Source: Nocardia sp. BMG51109
Lineage (GTDB): Bacteria > Actinomycetota > Actinomycetes > Mycobacteriales > Mycobacteriaceae
DNA: 64,000 nucleotides
Assembly: GCF_000526215.1 (NCBI RefSeq)
Contig: NZ_JAFQ01000004.1
Span: forward strand, 3,162,001 to 3,226,000
Direction of reading: 5' to 3'
Shown here: one piece after another, positions 1 to 8,670 of the stretch
How positions within the stretch are numbered: position 1 is the stretch's first letter
How the letters are laid out: every line of letters starts with the position of its first letter
Position numbers and translations under genes: made by a program
The notes under the pieces: model-generated
Told to the model about the DNA's origin: nothing
The model's input: the letters and a program-made list of their open reading frames with translations, nothing else
The model's database searches: none

Positions 1-75
1 GAATACCTGCCCGGCCAGCGTCATCCCGCGGTCGCGACCGGTACGGCGTTGCGCCGGCACATGTCCTCCCGGTGA
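1..75 (+). CDS. C-terminal end of an unidentified protein (partial)
   Basis: The window opens inside an open frame that reads 24 residues, from EYLPGQRHPAV to RHMSSR, and stops with TGA at 73-75. The piece is too short to assign to a family. Its only support is that it is open to the window edge on the strand of the following carrier gene. It could be the end of a regulator next to the transporter, or a chance frame. Confidence 0.25.
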   Translation, partial: EYLPGQRHPAVATGTALRRHMSSR

Positions 76-177
76 ACGAAATGTACGAAACAGTGACCCC
101 GGTCACGGTAGCCGTCACCATAATGTCCGGGGCCGTAGCCCGGCTCACACCAGCAGTACCGGAGGAACCACACTCTT

Positions 178-1530
178 ATGTCGGAACAGACGACCCGGCC
201 GCAGCGCCGCGACCGAACCCATTGGCTCTACCTCGCCGTCATCGTGGCGGTGGTGGCCGGCATCTTCGTCGGCTGGCTGGCACCCGGCTTCGGGAAGTCG
301 GTGGGCGAGCTGGGCACCATGTTCGTGAACCTGATCAAGATGATGATCTCACCGGTCATCTTCTGCACCATCGTGCTGGGCATCGGCTCGGTGCGCGCGG
401 CCTCGCGGGTGGGGAAGGTCGGCGGCCTGGCGCTCGGGTACTTCCTGGTGATGTCGACCGTCGCGCTGGCGATCGGCCTGGTGGTCGGCAACCTGCTGGA
501 GCCGGGCAGCGGCCTGAACATCGCCGAGCACGCGAAGGACGCCACCAAGTACGCCGAACAGGCCGAGGGCGCCGGCGGCACCTGGGACTTCCTGGAGAGC
601 ATCATCCCGACGTCGCTGCTGTCCTCGCTGACGGAAGGCAGCGTGCTGCAGACGCTGTTCGTGGCGCTGCTGGTCGGATTCGCGATCCAGGCCATGGGCA
701 GCACGGGGGAGCCGATCCTGAACGCGGTGGGGCTGATTCAGAAGCTGGTGTTCCGGATTCTGACGATGATTCTGTGGCTGGCGCCGATCGGCGCGTTCGG
801 CGCGATCGCCAACGTGGTGGCGTCGACGGGGCTGGAGGCCGTCGAGCAGCTGGCGCTGCTGATGGTCGCGTTCTACCTGACCTGTGCGGTGTTCGTCTTC
901 GGCGTGCTGGGCGTGTTGATGAGGGCCACGGCCGGCGTGTCGATCTTCAAGCTGGTCCGCTACCTGGCGCGGGAGTTCCTGCTGATCGTGTCCACCTCGT
1001 CGTCGGAGTCGGCGCTGCCGCGGCTGATCGCGAAGATGGAGCACATGGGAGTGGAGCGGAGCACCGTCGGCATCGTGGTACCGACCGGCTATTCGTTCAA
1101 CCTCGACGGCACCGCGATCTACCTGACGATGGCGACGCTGTTCATCGCCGACGCCATGGGCAACCCGCTGTCGTGGACCGAACAGCTGAGCCTGCTGCTG
1201 TTCATGATCGTGGCGTCCAAGGGCGCGGCGGGCGTCACCGGCGCGGGCCTGGCCACCCTGGCGGGCGGCCTGCAGAGCCACCGCCCCGAACTGCTCGACG
1301 GCGTCGGCCTGATCGTCGGCATCGACCGCTTCATGTCGGAGGCCCGCGCCGTCACCAACTTCGCCGGCAACGCCGTCGCCACCGTGCTGGTCGGCACCTG
1401 GACCAGCACCATCGACGCCCAGCGCGTGCGCTCGGTGCTGGACCGTCAGTTGCCTTTCGACGAGACCACCATGGTCGACAGCCACACACCGGACCGCACG
1501 GACAGCGACGACCTGGTCCCGTCCCGCTGA
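178..1530 (+). CDS. Dicarboxylate/amino acid:cation symporter (DAACS family)
   Basis: This inner-membrane secondary carrier of 450 residues belongs to the DctA/GltP family, which imports C4-dicarboxylates or acidic amino acids with sodium or protons. The family's substrate-site elements are all visible: the serine-rich hairpin STSSSESALPR near residue 272, NLDGT near 308 (the family NMDGT motif), SKGAAGVTG near 347, and the helix DRFMSEARAVTNFAGN from 383. The ATG at 178 follows a GGAGGA ribosome site. The frame stays hydrophobic except for a polar tail of about 30 residues. Substrate is not decided by the sequence. The gene ends in a strong hairpin, so it is probably transcribed alone. Part of its 3' end recurs 0.6 kb downstream. 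Confidence 0.9.
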   Translation: MSEQTTRPQRRDRTHWLYLAVIVAVVAGIFVGWLAPGFGKSVGELGTMFVNLIKMMISPVIFCTIVLGIGSVRAASRVGKVGGLALGYFLVMSTVALAIGLVVGNLLEPGSGLNIAEHAKDATKYAEQAEGAGGTWDFLESIIPTSLLSSLTEGSVLQTLFVALLVGFAIQAMGSTGEPILNAVGLIQKLVFRILTMILWLAPIGAFGAIANVVASTGLEAVEQLALLMVAFYLTCAVFVFGVLGVLMRATAGVSIFKLVRYLAREFLLIVSTSSSESALPRLIAKMEHMGVERSTVGIVVPTGYSFNLDGTAIYLTMATLFIADAMGNPLSWTEQLSLLLFMIVASKGAAGVTGAGLATLAGGLQSHRPELLDGVGLIVGIDRFMSEARAVTNFAGNAVATVLVGTWTSTIDAQRVRSVLDRQLPFDETTMVDSHTPDRTDSDDLVPSR

Positions 1531-1538
1531 GAGCCGCA

Positions 1539-1564
1539 AGCCCGCGTCCGACCGGACGCGGGCT
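1539..1564 (+). terminator. Terminator hairpin after the symporter
   Basis: A 12-bp perfect inverted repeat (AGCCCGCGTCCG and its complement) with almost no loop lies 8 bases after the symporter stop codon. It has no T-run, as is usual for actinobacterial terminators. Confidence 0.7.
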
Positions 1565-1570
1565 CGTCCG

Positions 1571-2090
1571 GGTCCGATCTGCTCGACGGTCCGCTGCACC
1601 GGCGCCGCGAATCAGCTCGCCTGGATCGACAACGGCCGTCACGTCATGGATTTCGTCCCTGTCGACAACCTCGCCGCCGCGACGGCAGCCGCGCTGAGCC
1701 GCGGCCGGGACCGCGGGGTCTACTACATCACCGATGGCGCTCCGATGCCGCTCCGGGACTTCTTCACTCCGGTCCTGGCAACCGCGGGTGCCGATGTCGG
1801 CCGCGCGCGAAGTGTTCCGCTCGCGGTCGCCGCGCCCGTCGCCGGGATCCTCGACCGGGCATGGCGACTGCTGCGCCGCCCTACCGCACCGCCGTTGAAC
1901 AACTGGCTGATCGCGACCATGGGCCGCGACCGCAGCTACGACATCACGAATGCCCGCGCCGACCTGGACTATCGGCCGAGCGTGACCTTCGCCGCCGGAC
2001 TGGATGATCTGCGCACGTCCGCGCGTTGGCTGCCCCGCCGGTTGCCCTTCGGCGGGACCAGGATGGTCGACACCCACATCCCGGACCGTC
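1571..2090 (+). pseudogene. Remnant of an NAD-dependent epimerase / extended SDR (C-terminal part only)
   Basis: The frame reads QLAWIDNGRHVMDFVPVDNL, then GVYYITDG and a tail ending LDDLRTSARW. This is the second half of an extended short-chain dehydrogenase of the epimerase/3-beta-HSD type. Similarity starts upstream of the ATG at 1646, so that ATG is internal. The Rossmann half with the GxxGxxG motif and the YxxxK motif is missing; the preceding 40 bases hold the symporter terminator instead. After about residue 130 the frame runs into a copy of the symporter tail (2039-2089) and stays open to 2344 with no family resemblance. I read it as a truncated, probably inactive gene. Confidence 0.7.
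2039..2089 (+). repeat. Displaced copy of the symporter 3' end
   Basis: These 51 bases match 1447-1497, inside the last codons of the symporter, at 41 of 51 positions. Both copies are read in frame as protein: RQLPFDETTMVDSHTPDR in the symporter and RRLPFGGTRMVDTHIPDR here. The copy sits at the end of the epimerase remnant. It suggests a duplication of this locus followed by deletion, or a second symporter-type gene of which only the tail is left. Confidence 0.7.
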
Positions 2091-2144
2091 GCGTGGTCGC
2101 CGGGTACGATCACGGAAGCGATTCGGGTTCAAGGGGGTTCGGCG

Positions 2145-2616
2145 ATGCCGCCAACGGCGTGGGAGCTGGCATTCAACCGGCGAGTGGTGCATCCGATCGT
2201 GGTGGGCGCCCTCGAACGAGGACTTGCCCCACCGACGTTCGCATTACTCGAGACCACCGGGCGCCGCACGGGCCGGCGGCGTGTCGTCCCGGTCGCGAAC
2301 GGCTTGCAGGGCAACACCTTCTGGCTGATCTCCGGGCGAGGTGAGCGGGTCGGGTACGTCCACAACATCCGCGGATCCCCGGGTGCGCATCAAGGCCGGG
2401 CCGGCACGGCTCCGGGACGGGATTCGGTGCGAATGGCGTTCGGGCACTGCCCATCTGCTGCCGGAGGACGATGCCGAGGCCCGGCACCGGTTCCTCGGCC
2501 GGGGCCGCCCCGGATACCGAGCCGATGGTATGGCGTTGCGCAGGCTCGCGACCGGCGGCGACATGCTCACGATCCGCATCGATCTCGATCCGGCGGACGC
2601 TGCCGGTCTCGACTAG
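2145..2616 (+). pseudogene. Deazaflavin-dependent nitroreductase-family protein, frameshifted
   Basis: The ATG at 2145 follows an AAGGGGG ribosome site and opens a protein of the F420/deazaflavin-dependent nitroreductase (Ddn-like) family. The first frame reads LLETTGRRTGRRRVVPV and then GERVGYVHNIR. The family's continuation, ADPRVRIKAGPARLRDG, is present but in another frame and runs to TAG at 2614-2616. The break is at about 2370-2373, where AACATCCGCGGATCC seems to lack one CG pair of a CGCG run, a two-base deletion. Each half looks otherwise intact, so this is either a recent pseudogene or a sequencing error. The 3' end overlaps the convergent next gene by 4 bases. Confidence 0.75.
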
Positions 2617-3149
2617 GCGGGCGCCGCCGGGGGCGCGAGCTTCCAGTGCTCGTGGAGGGCCGCCCCGATCTCCGGTAGTACCGTTACGGGAATTCGCTTG
2701 TGGCGCAACATCTTCCGGATCTCGCCCACTTGTTCGCACTTGCGGTGCTCGTAGGCGTTGGCGACCGGGCGCACCACCGGCGGGATGCTCAGCAGGACCA
2801 GTTCGCTGTGCGGTTCGTCGCCGCCGGTCAGGTCCAGCGCGAGCGACCACCGGGCCTGCTCGTCCAGCGCGAACCGGCCCGCGACCACCCGCTCCCAGCC
2901 GATGCTGGATTCGTGCAGCGGCGTGCGCAGGTAGATCGCCTGCTCGGTCAGCACCACGGCGTCCCGCCCGAACAGCCGCACCAGCAGCGCGATCGCGACG
3001 ACCGCTCCCGCGAACAGCCCGGTGAATACGCGATTCACCCCGAACACCCCCACGACAGCGGCACACACCACCACCGTGGCGGCCACCCCGAGCACGCTGT
3101 ACACCAGCGCCCGCCGCCCGGACACCACCCCCGCACGCACTGCGCCCAT
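2613..3149 (-). CDS. Two-TM membrane protein with a PH-like domain
   Basis: A protein of 178 residues. The start ATG at 3149 is chosen because AGGAGG lies 5 bases upstream; a longer frame to 3209 has no ribosome site. Two hydrophobic helices come early (about residues 14-35 and 38-62). They are followed by a soluble part with the pattern of bacterial PH-like domains (VVLTEQAIYLRTPL, then IGWERVVAGRF). The 3' half is rich in charged residues. It lies 109 bases downstream of the EccC-like ATPase on the same strand, so the two may be co-transcribed, but no functional link is proven. Function unknown. Confidence 0.65.
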   Translation of the reverse strand: MGAVRAGVVSGRRALVYSVLGVAATVVVCAAVVGVFGVNRVFTGLFAGAVVAIALLVRLFGRDAVVLTEQAIYLRTPLHESSIGWERVVAGRFALDEQARWSLALDLTGGDEPHSELVLLSIPPVVRPVANAYEHRKCEQVGEIRKMLRHKRIPVTVLPEIGAALHEHWKLAPPAAPA

Positions 3150-3258
3150 CGACCCTCCTACCTCCGCGCGCCCACCGTACCGGTCGCGCGGTTCTCCGGG
3201 TAGGTGCATTCGGTGCCGGTCCGGGTCGGCCGAAATTCCGGTGGTTCGGCCGGAGAAC

Positions 3259-6027
3259 TCACCGGGGTGGCATCCAGCCGGTTTGAATGAGTTCGGTGGT
3301 GCCGCGGGTGGTGAGGATGCCGCGGCCCGGTGGCAGCGGTTGTGGGGCGATGCCGCCGATCAGTTCGCCCTCGTCGGGGTGGCCGCTCATGACGAGGCCG
3401 GCGGCGCCGTGCCTGCGCAGGCCGCCGAGCATCGGTTCGTAGAGGCTGCGGGCGGCGTTGTGCGCGGTGCGCGCGACGATCATGTGGAAGCCGATCTCGC
3501 GTGCGAAAGGCAGCAACTCCACCAGCTTCCAGGCCGGGCTGTCGGTGTTCCATGCCGACCTGCCGATGGTCGGCGGGACCATCAGGTCGTAGTCATCGAT
3601 GACGGCGAACATCTCCGGGCCGGACCACCGCGGCGCACCCGGCCGGGACATCCGGTTCGCCAGGAAGCGCGCCAGGCCGGAGAGCAGCTGTTCGAGCGTC
3701 TGCCAGTTCGTGGCGTAGCCGGAATCGAAACCCGCCGGAACGCATTCCGTCGGTCCGTCGCGATAGGACGCCGTCACGATGCGTGCCCGATCCGCGGTGT
3801 TGGATGCGCAGATCGCCGCGATGATCGAGCGCAGCAGCGTGGTCTTACCGCTCCCGGAGTCGCCGACCACGAGGAAGTGCGGGTTGGCGTCGAAGTCGAG
3901 ACATACCGGCGCCAAGGCCGATTCGTTGATCCCGATCGGAAATCGGAGGCAGGCCCGGGCCGGATCAGCCGGCCGGTCTCCGCCCGGCCACAGCAGTTCC
4001 TCGCGGCGCACCAGTTCGGGCAGTGGCCGGATCCGCGGCGCCGGCTGCCCCGGCGTGCACTGCCGCACCGTTGCCACCGCCTCGGCCTCGGCCCCGGCCA
4101 GTGACCGCGGGTCGGGATTGCCGTCGAGGCGCGGAAGCGCCGTGAGCAGGTGCTGGTAGTCCGCGGTCATCCCGCGGCCCGGTCGCCCCGGCGGGATCAG
4201 TGTGGCGTAGGCCGGATCGAGTTCGGATCGGGCCGGATCCTGCGGGCGAAGCTCGACACAGGTGCCGAAACGGTCCTTCAGCCAATGGCCTACTTCGAAC
4301 CATCCCCGCACCGTCACGACCACGTGCACCCCGTACGACGGTCCCTCCGCCGCGAGCTCGACGATCGGCAGTCCGAGCGTGTCGAACTCCCGATCCAGCA
4401 GGGGCAGGTTATCGATCACCAGGAATGCGTCGCCGTACGGATCGGCCCGGGCCACGGACGCGCCGGGGGCGTCGCTCGAATCCCCCGCACGCAGCTTCCT
4501 GAACTGCGCCATCGACTCGATACCCGCCGTGCGAAAGCGTTGTTTCCGGCCGCTCATCAGCGCGGCCATCTCCCCGACGATGCGCCGCACCAGGTGCCCG
4601 TCCCCGGGGCACGCTACCGCGCCCACGTGCGGCAACCCTTCGATTCCGGCGAGCGCGCCGCCGCCGAAGTCGAGGCAGTAGAACTGCACCTGCTCGGCGG
4701 TGTGGGTGAGCGACAACGCCATGATCAGCGAGCGCAGCGCGGTCGACTTCCCGGATTCCGGCCCGCCCACCACGGCGGCATTGCCCTGCGGGCCGGACAG
4801 GTCGACGGTCAACGGATCACGGCGTTGCTCGAAGGGGCGATCGATGATGCCGATCGCGGTGCGCAGCGTCGCGATCCGGACATGCTCGCCGGTGACGACA
4901 GTACGGGTGAGGAGCTGGTCGAGCGTCGGTGGCGCATCCAGTGGAGGCAGCCATATCTCATGCCGCGACATGCCGTTCCAGTGCAGTTGCGAAACGAGCG
5001 CCTCGAGCAGCGTGCGATCGGCCTTCTCGCTGGACCCGGTCGTCACGCGGCGAGCGGCGCGCACGGGCTTGAATCGAATCGGCTCGGGGTAAACGCACAG
5101 ATATCCGTGGCCGGGGGGATTCGGCAGCATGCGGAGATCGTCGGCGTGAAGTAATGGTCGTAGCTCGTTGGTGGAGAGGTCTCCCAGAGCGATGCGGTAG
5201 GCCAAGTGGCCCTCGAGTCCGGTGAATGCTTCTTCGTCGAGCCGTTGCGCCCCGGCCAGCAGGTGAATTCCGAGTCGTCCACCGAGACGGCCGAGTGCCG
5301 CGAACGGTGCGCGGGAATCCGGCGGTACCGATACGAACTCGCTGAACTCATCGATGACCAGCACCAGCGAGGGAAGTGGATCGAGGTCCGCGCCGAGGGA
5401 TCGCGCCCTTTCGTACTCGGCGATCTCACCGAAATTTCCGCTGTCCTTCAACACGGCCAGACGGCGATGGCACTCACCGACCGCAACCTCCATGATGCGG
5501 CTCGCCAGGAAGGGATTCTGTGCGACACCGGAAACATGTGCCGATACGTGGGGCAGATCCGTCAGCCCGTCGAATGTTCCGCGCCCGTGGAAGTCGACCA
5601 GGAGGAAGTTGACGGCTTCGGGCGAGTGCCTGACCGCCAGCCCGAGGACGATGGCTCTGAGCAGGTCGTACCGTTCCGATTCCGGCGAGCCGACCACGAC
5701 GCCGTTCGGCCCGTTCCCGTGCTCCATGGCCGTTTTGATATCCAACTCGACCGGGCGTCCCGCGGCGTCGATCCCTATCGGGATTCGCAGGCGCTCGCGA
5801 CCGAACCGAGGCTTCCACAGTTCTCGCGTATCGATGTTCTCCGGCTCGTCCAAGCCATATAGGTCCGCGAAGTCGACGTCGCCGTCGACGGGCGTGGGTC
5901 CGGGTTGGTTGTGGAGTGGCGTGGGTCCGGTTCTGCCGCCGAGCGGCATCGGCCCGGACAGGCCGCCGTCCGGCCCTTCCCGCGCATCGCCATCCCCTCC
6001 ACGCTGCGTCGCAGGTTCGGATTCCAC
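3259..6027 (-). CDS. EccC-like FtsK/SpoIIIE-type ATPase without membrane domain (orphan)
   Basis: About 922 residues with three consecutive EccC-type ATPase modules, as in the type VII secretion motor. Module 1 has lost its P-loop (GSPESERYD near residue 115 in place of GxxGxGKS) but keeps a Walker B, LVLVIDEF. Module 2 has GGPESGKST near 422 and a Walker B ending VIDN. Module 3 has GDSGSGKTT near 723 and VIDDYD. Canonical EccC is about 1,300 residues with two N-terminal membrane helices; here only a soluble proline-rich leader of about 50 residues precedes module 1. No EccB, EccD, EccE, MycP or WXG100 genes are nearby. The GTG at 6027 is preferred over the ATG at 6045 because GGAGGGG lies 6-9 bases before it. 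Family call sure, role unknown. Confidence 0.8.
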   Translation of the reverse strand: MESEPATQRGGDGDAREGPDGGLSGPMPLGGRTGPTPLHNQPGPTPVDGDVDFADLYGLDEPENIDTRELWKPRFGRERLRIPIGIDAAGRPVELDIKTAMEHGNGPNGVVVGSPESERYDLLRAIVLGLAVRHSPEAVNFLLVDFHGRGTFDGLTDLPHVSAHVSGVAQNPFLASRIMEVAVGECHRRLAVLKDSGNFGEIAEYERARSLGADLDPLPSLVLVIDEFSEFVSVPPDSRAPFAALGRLGGRLGIHLLAGAQRLDEEAFTGLEGHLAYRIALGDLSTNELRPLLHADDLRMLPNPPGHGYLCVYPEPIRFKPVRAARRVTTGSSEKADRTLLEALVSQLHWNGMSRHEIWLPPLDAPPTLDQLLTRTVVTGEHVRIATLRTAIGIIDRPFEQRRDPLTVDLSGPQGNAAVVGGPESGKSTALRSLIMALSLTHTAEQVQFYCLDFGGGALAGIEGLPHVGAVACPGDGHLVRRIVGEMAALMSGRKQRFRTAGIESMAQFRKLRAGDSSDAPGASVARADPYGDAFLVIDNLPLLDREFDTLGLPIVELAAEGPSYGVHVVVTVRGWFEVGHWLKDRFGTCVELRPQDPARSELDPAYATLIPPGRPGRGMTADYQHLLTALPRLDGNPDPRSLAGAEAEAVATVRQCTPGQPAPRIRPLPELVRREELLWPGGDRPADPARACLRFPIGINESALAPVCLDFDANPHFLVVGDSGSGKTTLLRSIIAAICASNTADRARIVTASYRDGPTECVPAGFDSGYATNWQTLEQLLSGLARFLANRMSRPGAPRWSGPEMFAVIDDYDLMVPPTIGRSAWNTDSPAWKLVELLPFAREIGFHMIVARTAHNAARSLYEPMLGGLRRHGAAGLVMSGHPDEGELIGGIAPQPLPPGRGILTTRGTTELIQTGWMPPR

Positions 6028-6089
6028 GGCTGCCCCCCTCCACATAGATCACCGTCGGCAGGTCGCCAGGCGATCATAGCGGTCGGGGC

Positions 6090-6118
6090 CGCAAGCCCTT
6101 GTGCGCCAAGGGCTTGCG
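6090..6118 (-). terminator. Terminator hairpin after the encapsulin operon
   Basis: A perfect 12-bp inverted repeat (CGCAAGCCCTTG and complement) with a 5-base loop lies just beyond the encapsulin stop codon and before the start of the ATPase gene. Confidence 0.75.
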
Positions 6119-6132
6119 AGCAGCGCCGCCGC

Positions 6133-6933
6133 TCAGGATTGCAGGGCCACCGCCGCTTCGGCCGTGTACACCAGGAACGTCAGGCTCTGCTGGAAGTACA
6201 GGCGGACCTTGTCGAGGTCGTGGGACTCGTAGCCGATCGAGAGATCCTGGCCCAGTTGCAGATCGAAGTCGCCGCCGCGGGTGGTCAGCACGAAGGCGCC
6301 GTCGATGGCCGGGGCCCAGATGATCTGGCCCTCGGGAATCAGCCGCTCGATATGCGTGCGGATCGGGTGGCCGTGGTCGGAGGTCTCGCTGACCTGGGTG
6401 TACAGATCGGCGCTCAGCAGCACCGAGTAGGGGCCGTCGACACCGGCCAGGCGTAGCTCGCTCAGCGCCTGCGCCAGCGCCTCCGGCACCAGCCGCGGAT
6501 CGGACGGCAGCGTGACCGGCTCGTTGGACGAGGCGGACCGGATTCCGGTGATGCTCGCCGCCGGATAGCCCTCGAAGATCGCCCGGTCCTCGGCGAAGGC
6601 GATCTTGCGGGCCGCATCCTTCACCGCGTCCAGATCGGTGTCCTGGGCGCCGCGCTCGACGTTGTCGAGTTCCTCGCGCGACAGCGTGAACGGCACCCGC
6701 AGCTCGACCAGCGGCGCCACCAGCCGCTGCCGCGCCTGCACGCCCTCATCGGGCGCCGTGATGGCGGCGGTGCGCCCCAGCCCGACGGCCGAGTAGTCGG
6801 TGCCGTGCGGCCCGGACAGATCCACGACGCGGCGCCCGGCGATATGCCGCTTGAACGTGCGGGTCGCCTCCTCCTCGATCGCCGACCAGGCCTCGGCGGT
6901 GATCGGCGCGAGCTCGCGGTGCAGGTTGTTCAT
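6133..6933 (-). CDS. Encapsulin shell protein (family 1, Cfp29/linocin-like)
   Basis: 266 residues, the usual length of family 1 encapsulins, which self-assemble into hollow icosahedral compartments with an HK97 phage capsid fold. Family features are MNNLHRELAPITAEAW at the N-terminus, GRRVVDLSGPHG, the E-loop region with VPFTLSREELDN, and the C-terminal SIGYESHDLDKVRLYFQQSL. The start has AAAGGA 7 bases upstream. It lies 61 bases downstream of a DyP peroxidase whose C-terminus carries an encapsulation signal, so the pair is a cargo-shell operon like Rv0799c-Rv0798c. The likely role is in oxidative stress defence or haem-peroxidase storage in the cytoplasm. Confidence 0.95.
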   Translation of the reverse strand: MNNLHRELAPITAEAWSAIEEEATRTFKRHIAGRRVVDLSGPHGTDYSAVGLGRTAAITAPDEGVQARQRLVAPLVELRVPFTLSREELDNVERGAQDTDLDAVKDAARKIAFAEDRAIFEGYPAASITGIRSASSNEPVTLPSDPRLVPEALAQALSELRLAGVDGPYSVLLSADLYTQVSETSDHGHPIRTHIERLIPEGQIIWAPAIDGAFVLTTRGGDFDLQLGQDLSIGYESHDLDKVRLYFQQSLTFLVYTAEAAVALQS

Positions 6934-6994
6934 GCTGCGTCCTTTCCGGCGCGGGCAGAGCCCCTCGTGGGCTGCCTCGAATGGGCCTGATCGC

Positions 6995-8059
6995 TCATGC
7001 CTGAGTGCTTTTCAACGTGCCGATACCGAGACTGCCGTCGCCCGTTGGCGCGGCATCGGGCAGATCATCGAGCAGATCGCTGTCACCCGGATCGCTGTCA
7101 CCCGGATCGATATCGCCGGAGAGTTCCGACTCCGGCGCTTCCGGCGGGTCGTCCAGGAAATCGGTGGACGGGGCGAAGAACAGGGTGCCGGTGACGGCGG
7201 TGGAGAAGTCGAGAATGCGGTCGTAGGCGGCCTCGTCGCTGCCCAGGAACATGCGCTCCAGCATCTGCTCGATCACGGTGGGGGTGGCGGCGTAGGCGAT
7301 GTAATAGGTGCCGAACTCGCCCGCCTGCACGCTGCCGAACGGCATGTTGGCGCGCACGATCTGCAACTGGTTGCCGTCGGCGTCGTACAGGGTGTTGACC
7401 GCCACGTGCGAATTCAGCGGCTTCTCCTCGTCGGAGAGTTCGAAATCGCTCAGCTTGGTGCGCCCGATGACGTGCTCCTGCTCATCGACCGGCAGCGCGT
7501 TCCACGTGTCGAGATCGTGGGTGTATTTCTGCACCACGACGTAACTGCCGCCCGCGAAGTCCGGATCCTCCGCCCCGACGATCGCCGCCGACTGCGCGAG
7601 CCGACCCTCCGGATTCTCGGTGCCGTCGACGAACCCCAGCAGGTCGCGCATTTCGAGATAGCGGAAGCCGATCGTCTCGTCGACGATGGTGGCCGCGCCG
7701 CGTAGCCGCTCGCCGATGGCCATCGCCAGCTCGAAGCAGGCGTCCTGGGATTCGGCGCGGATGTGGAAGAGCAGATCGCCGGGCGTGGCGGGGGCCTCGT
7801 GCCGATCGCCGTCGTAGCCCGGAAACTCGTGCAGCTCAGCTGGTCTCGGCCCGGCGAACAGCCGGTCCCACGCGGCGGAGCCGATACCGGCGCAGCAGGT
7901 GAGGTCGGAACCGGACAACCGGAACCCGACCGAGCGGCGCAGGCCGGACAGGTCGGCGAGCAGATCGCGGATCGCCGGCTCGCCCCCCTCGTCGATGGTG
8001 GCGACGAGGAAGATCGCGGCGCGTGTGAGCGGATCGAGGATCGGCTGCGGCTCACCCAT
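6995..8059 (-). CDS. Dye-decolourising (DyP-type) haem peroxidase, encapsulin cargo
   Basis: 354 residues starting at MGEPQPILDP; an in-frame upstream codon at 8083 has no better ribosome site. The DyP signature GFVDGTENP with its catalytic aspartate is present, and so is the haem-binding C-terminal half (NSHVAVNTLYDADG, RANMPFGSVQAGEFG). After the catalytic domain come a linker of about 40 residues with repeated DPGDSDPGDSD and the terminal peptide DGSLGIGTLKSTQA. That peptide matches the known encapsulin targeting motif DGSLGIGSLK, so the enzyme should be packaged into the shell encoded next in the operon. The haem peroxidase oxidises phenolic or dye-like compounds in other members; the natural substrate is unknown. 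Confidence 0.95.
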   Translation of the reverse strand: MGEPQPILDPLTRAAIFLVATIDEGGEPAIRDLLADLSGLRRSVGFRLSGSDLTCCAGIGSAAWDRLFAGPRPAELHEFPGYDGDRHEAPATPGDLLFHIRAESQDACFELAMAIGERLRGAATIVDETIGFRYLEMRDLLGFVDGTENPEGRLAQSAAIVGAEDPDFAGGSYVVVQKYTHDLDTWNALPVDEQEHVIGRTKLSDFELSDEEKPLNSHVAVNTLYDADGNQLQIVRANMPFGSVQAGEFGTYYIAYAATPTVIEQMLERMFLGSDEAAYDRILDFSTAVTGTLFFAPSTDFLDDPPEAPESELSGDIDPGDSDPGDSDLLDDLPDAAPTGDGSLGIGTLKSTQA

Positions 8060-8135
8060 GATCAACAGACTAGAGGGTGCCACCGACAGGACGGATCATG
8101 ATCGACCGATGTCCGTCGTGATCGGGGCCTGGCCC

Positions 8136-8462
8136 CTACTTGGCGACGGTCAGCAGGAACGCCACATCGTCGATGGCCTTGACGCTGTGCCGGGCGGCCG
8201 GGAGGACCAGCAGGTCGCCGGGTGAGCCCTTCCACTCGTTCGCGCCGCTGAGCAGCGTCAGCGTGCCGGTGAGCACCTGCAGCGTGGCCTCGCCGGGATT
8301 CTCGTGCTCGGCCAGGCTCTGCCCCGCGGTCAGGGCGATCACGGTCTGCCGGAGGCTGTGGGTGTGGCCGCCGCACAGGGTCTGGGAGCTGCGCCCGCTC
8401 GTCGTGGTCGCGGCCAGCTTCAGCTGCTGGCGAGCCACCGCGGTCAGCGATTTCTTGTCCAT
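8136..8462 (-). CDS. Small cupin-domain protein
   Basis: 108 residues forming one cupin barrel. The first cupin motif is degenerate (LAEHENPGEATLQVLTG), and the second contains GDLLVLPAARHSVKAID, with a histidine of the kind that binds metal. The ATG at 8462 is chosen because AGAGGTG lies just upstream; a longer frame continues to 8777 without a start signal. Small stand-alone cupins of this kind often sense or bind small ligands. Nothing here fixes the ligand. It follows folA on the same strand after a 208-base gap, so it is probably transcribed separately. Confidence 0.7.
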   Translation of the reverse strand: MDKKSLTAVARQQLKLAATTTSGRSSQTLCGGHTHSLRQTVIALTAGQSLAEHENPGEATLQVLTGTLTLLSGANEWKGSPGDLLVLPAARHSVKAIDDVAFLLTVAK

Positions 8463-8670
8463 GGACACCTCTTTACGGGTCAGCCGGGATCGGGCTGTGG
8501 TCGCGGGCCGAATATCCGTGAGTATGCCGGAGACCCACCGGGGGCTCCGGTGTTTCGCCGTTTCGATGCCGTGTCGGTGCACGTCACGAGGTCTGTCGGG
8601 TACGTCACGCGGGCTGTCGGGACTCGTCCGCGGGCGCGGGTGGATCGGGTCTCGTACTGTCGGACGTGCT

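Noticed and set aside
72..1697. A 541-codon frame over the symporter
   Set aside because: Out of frame with a complete transporter that has its own ribosome site; composition is that of a shadow.
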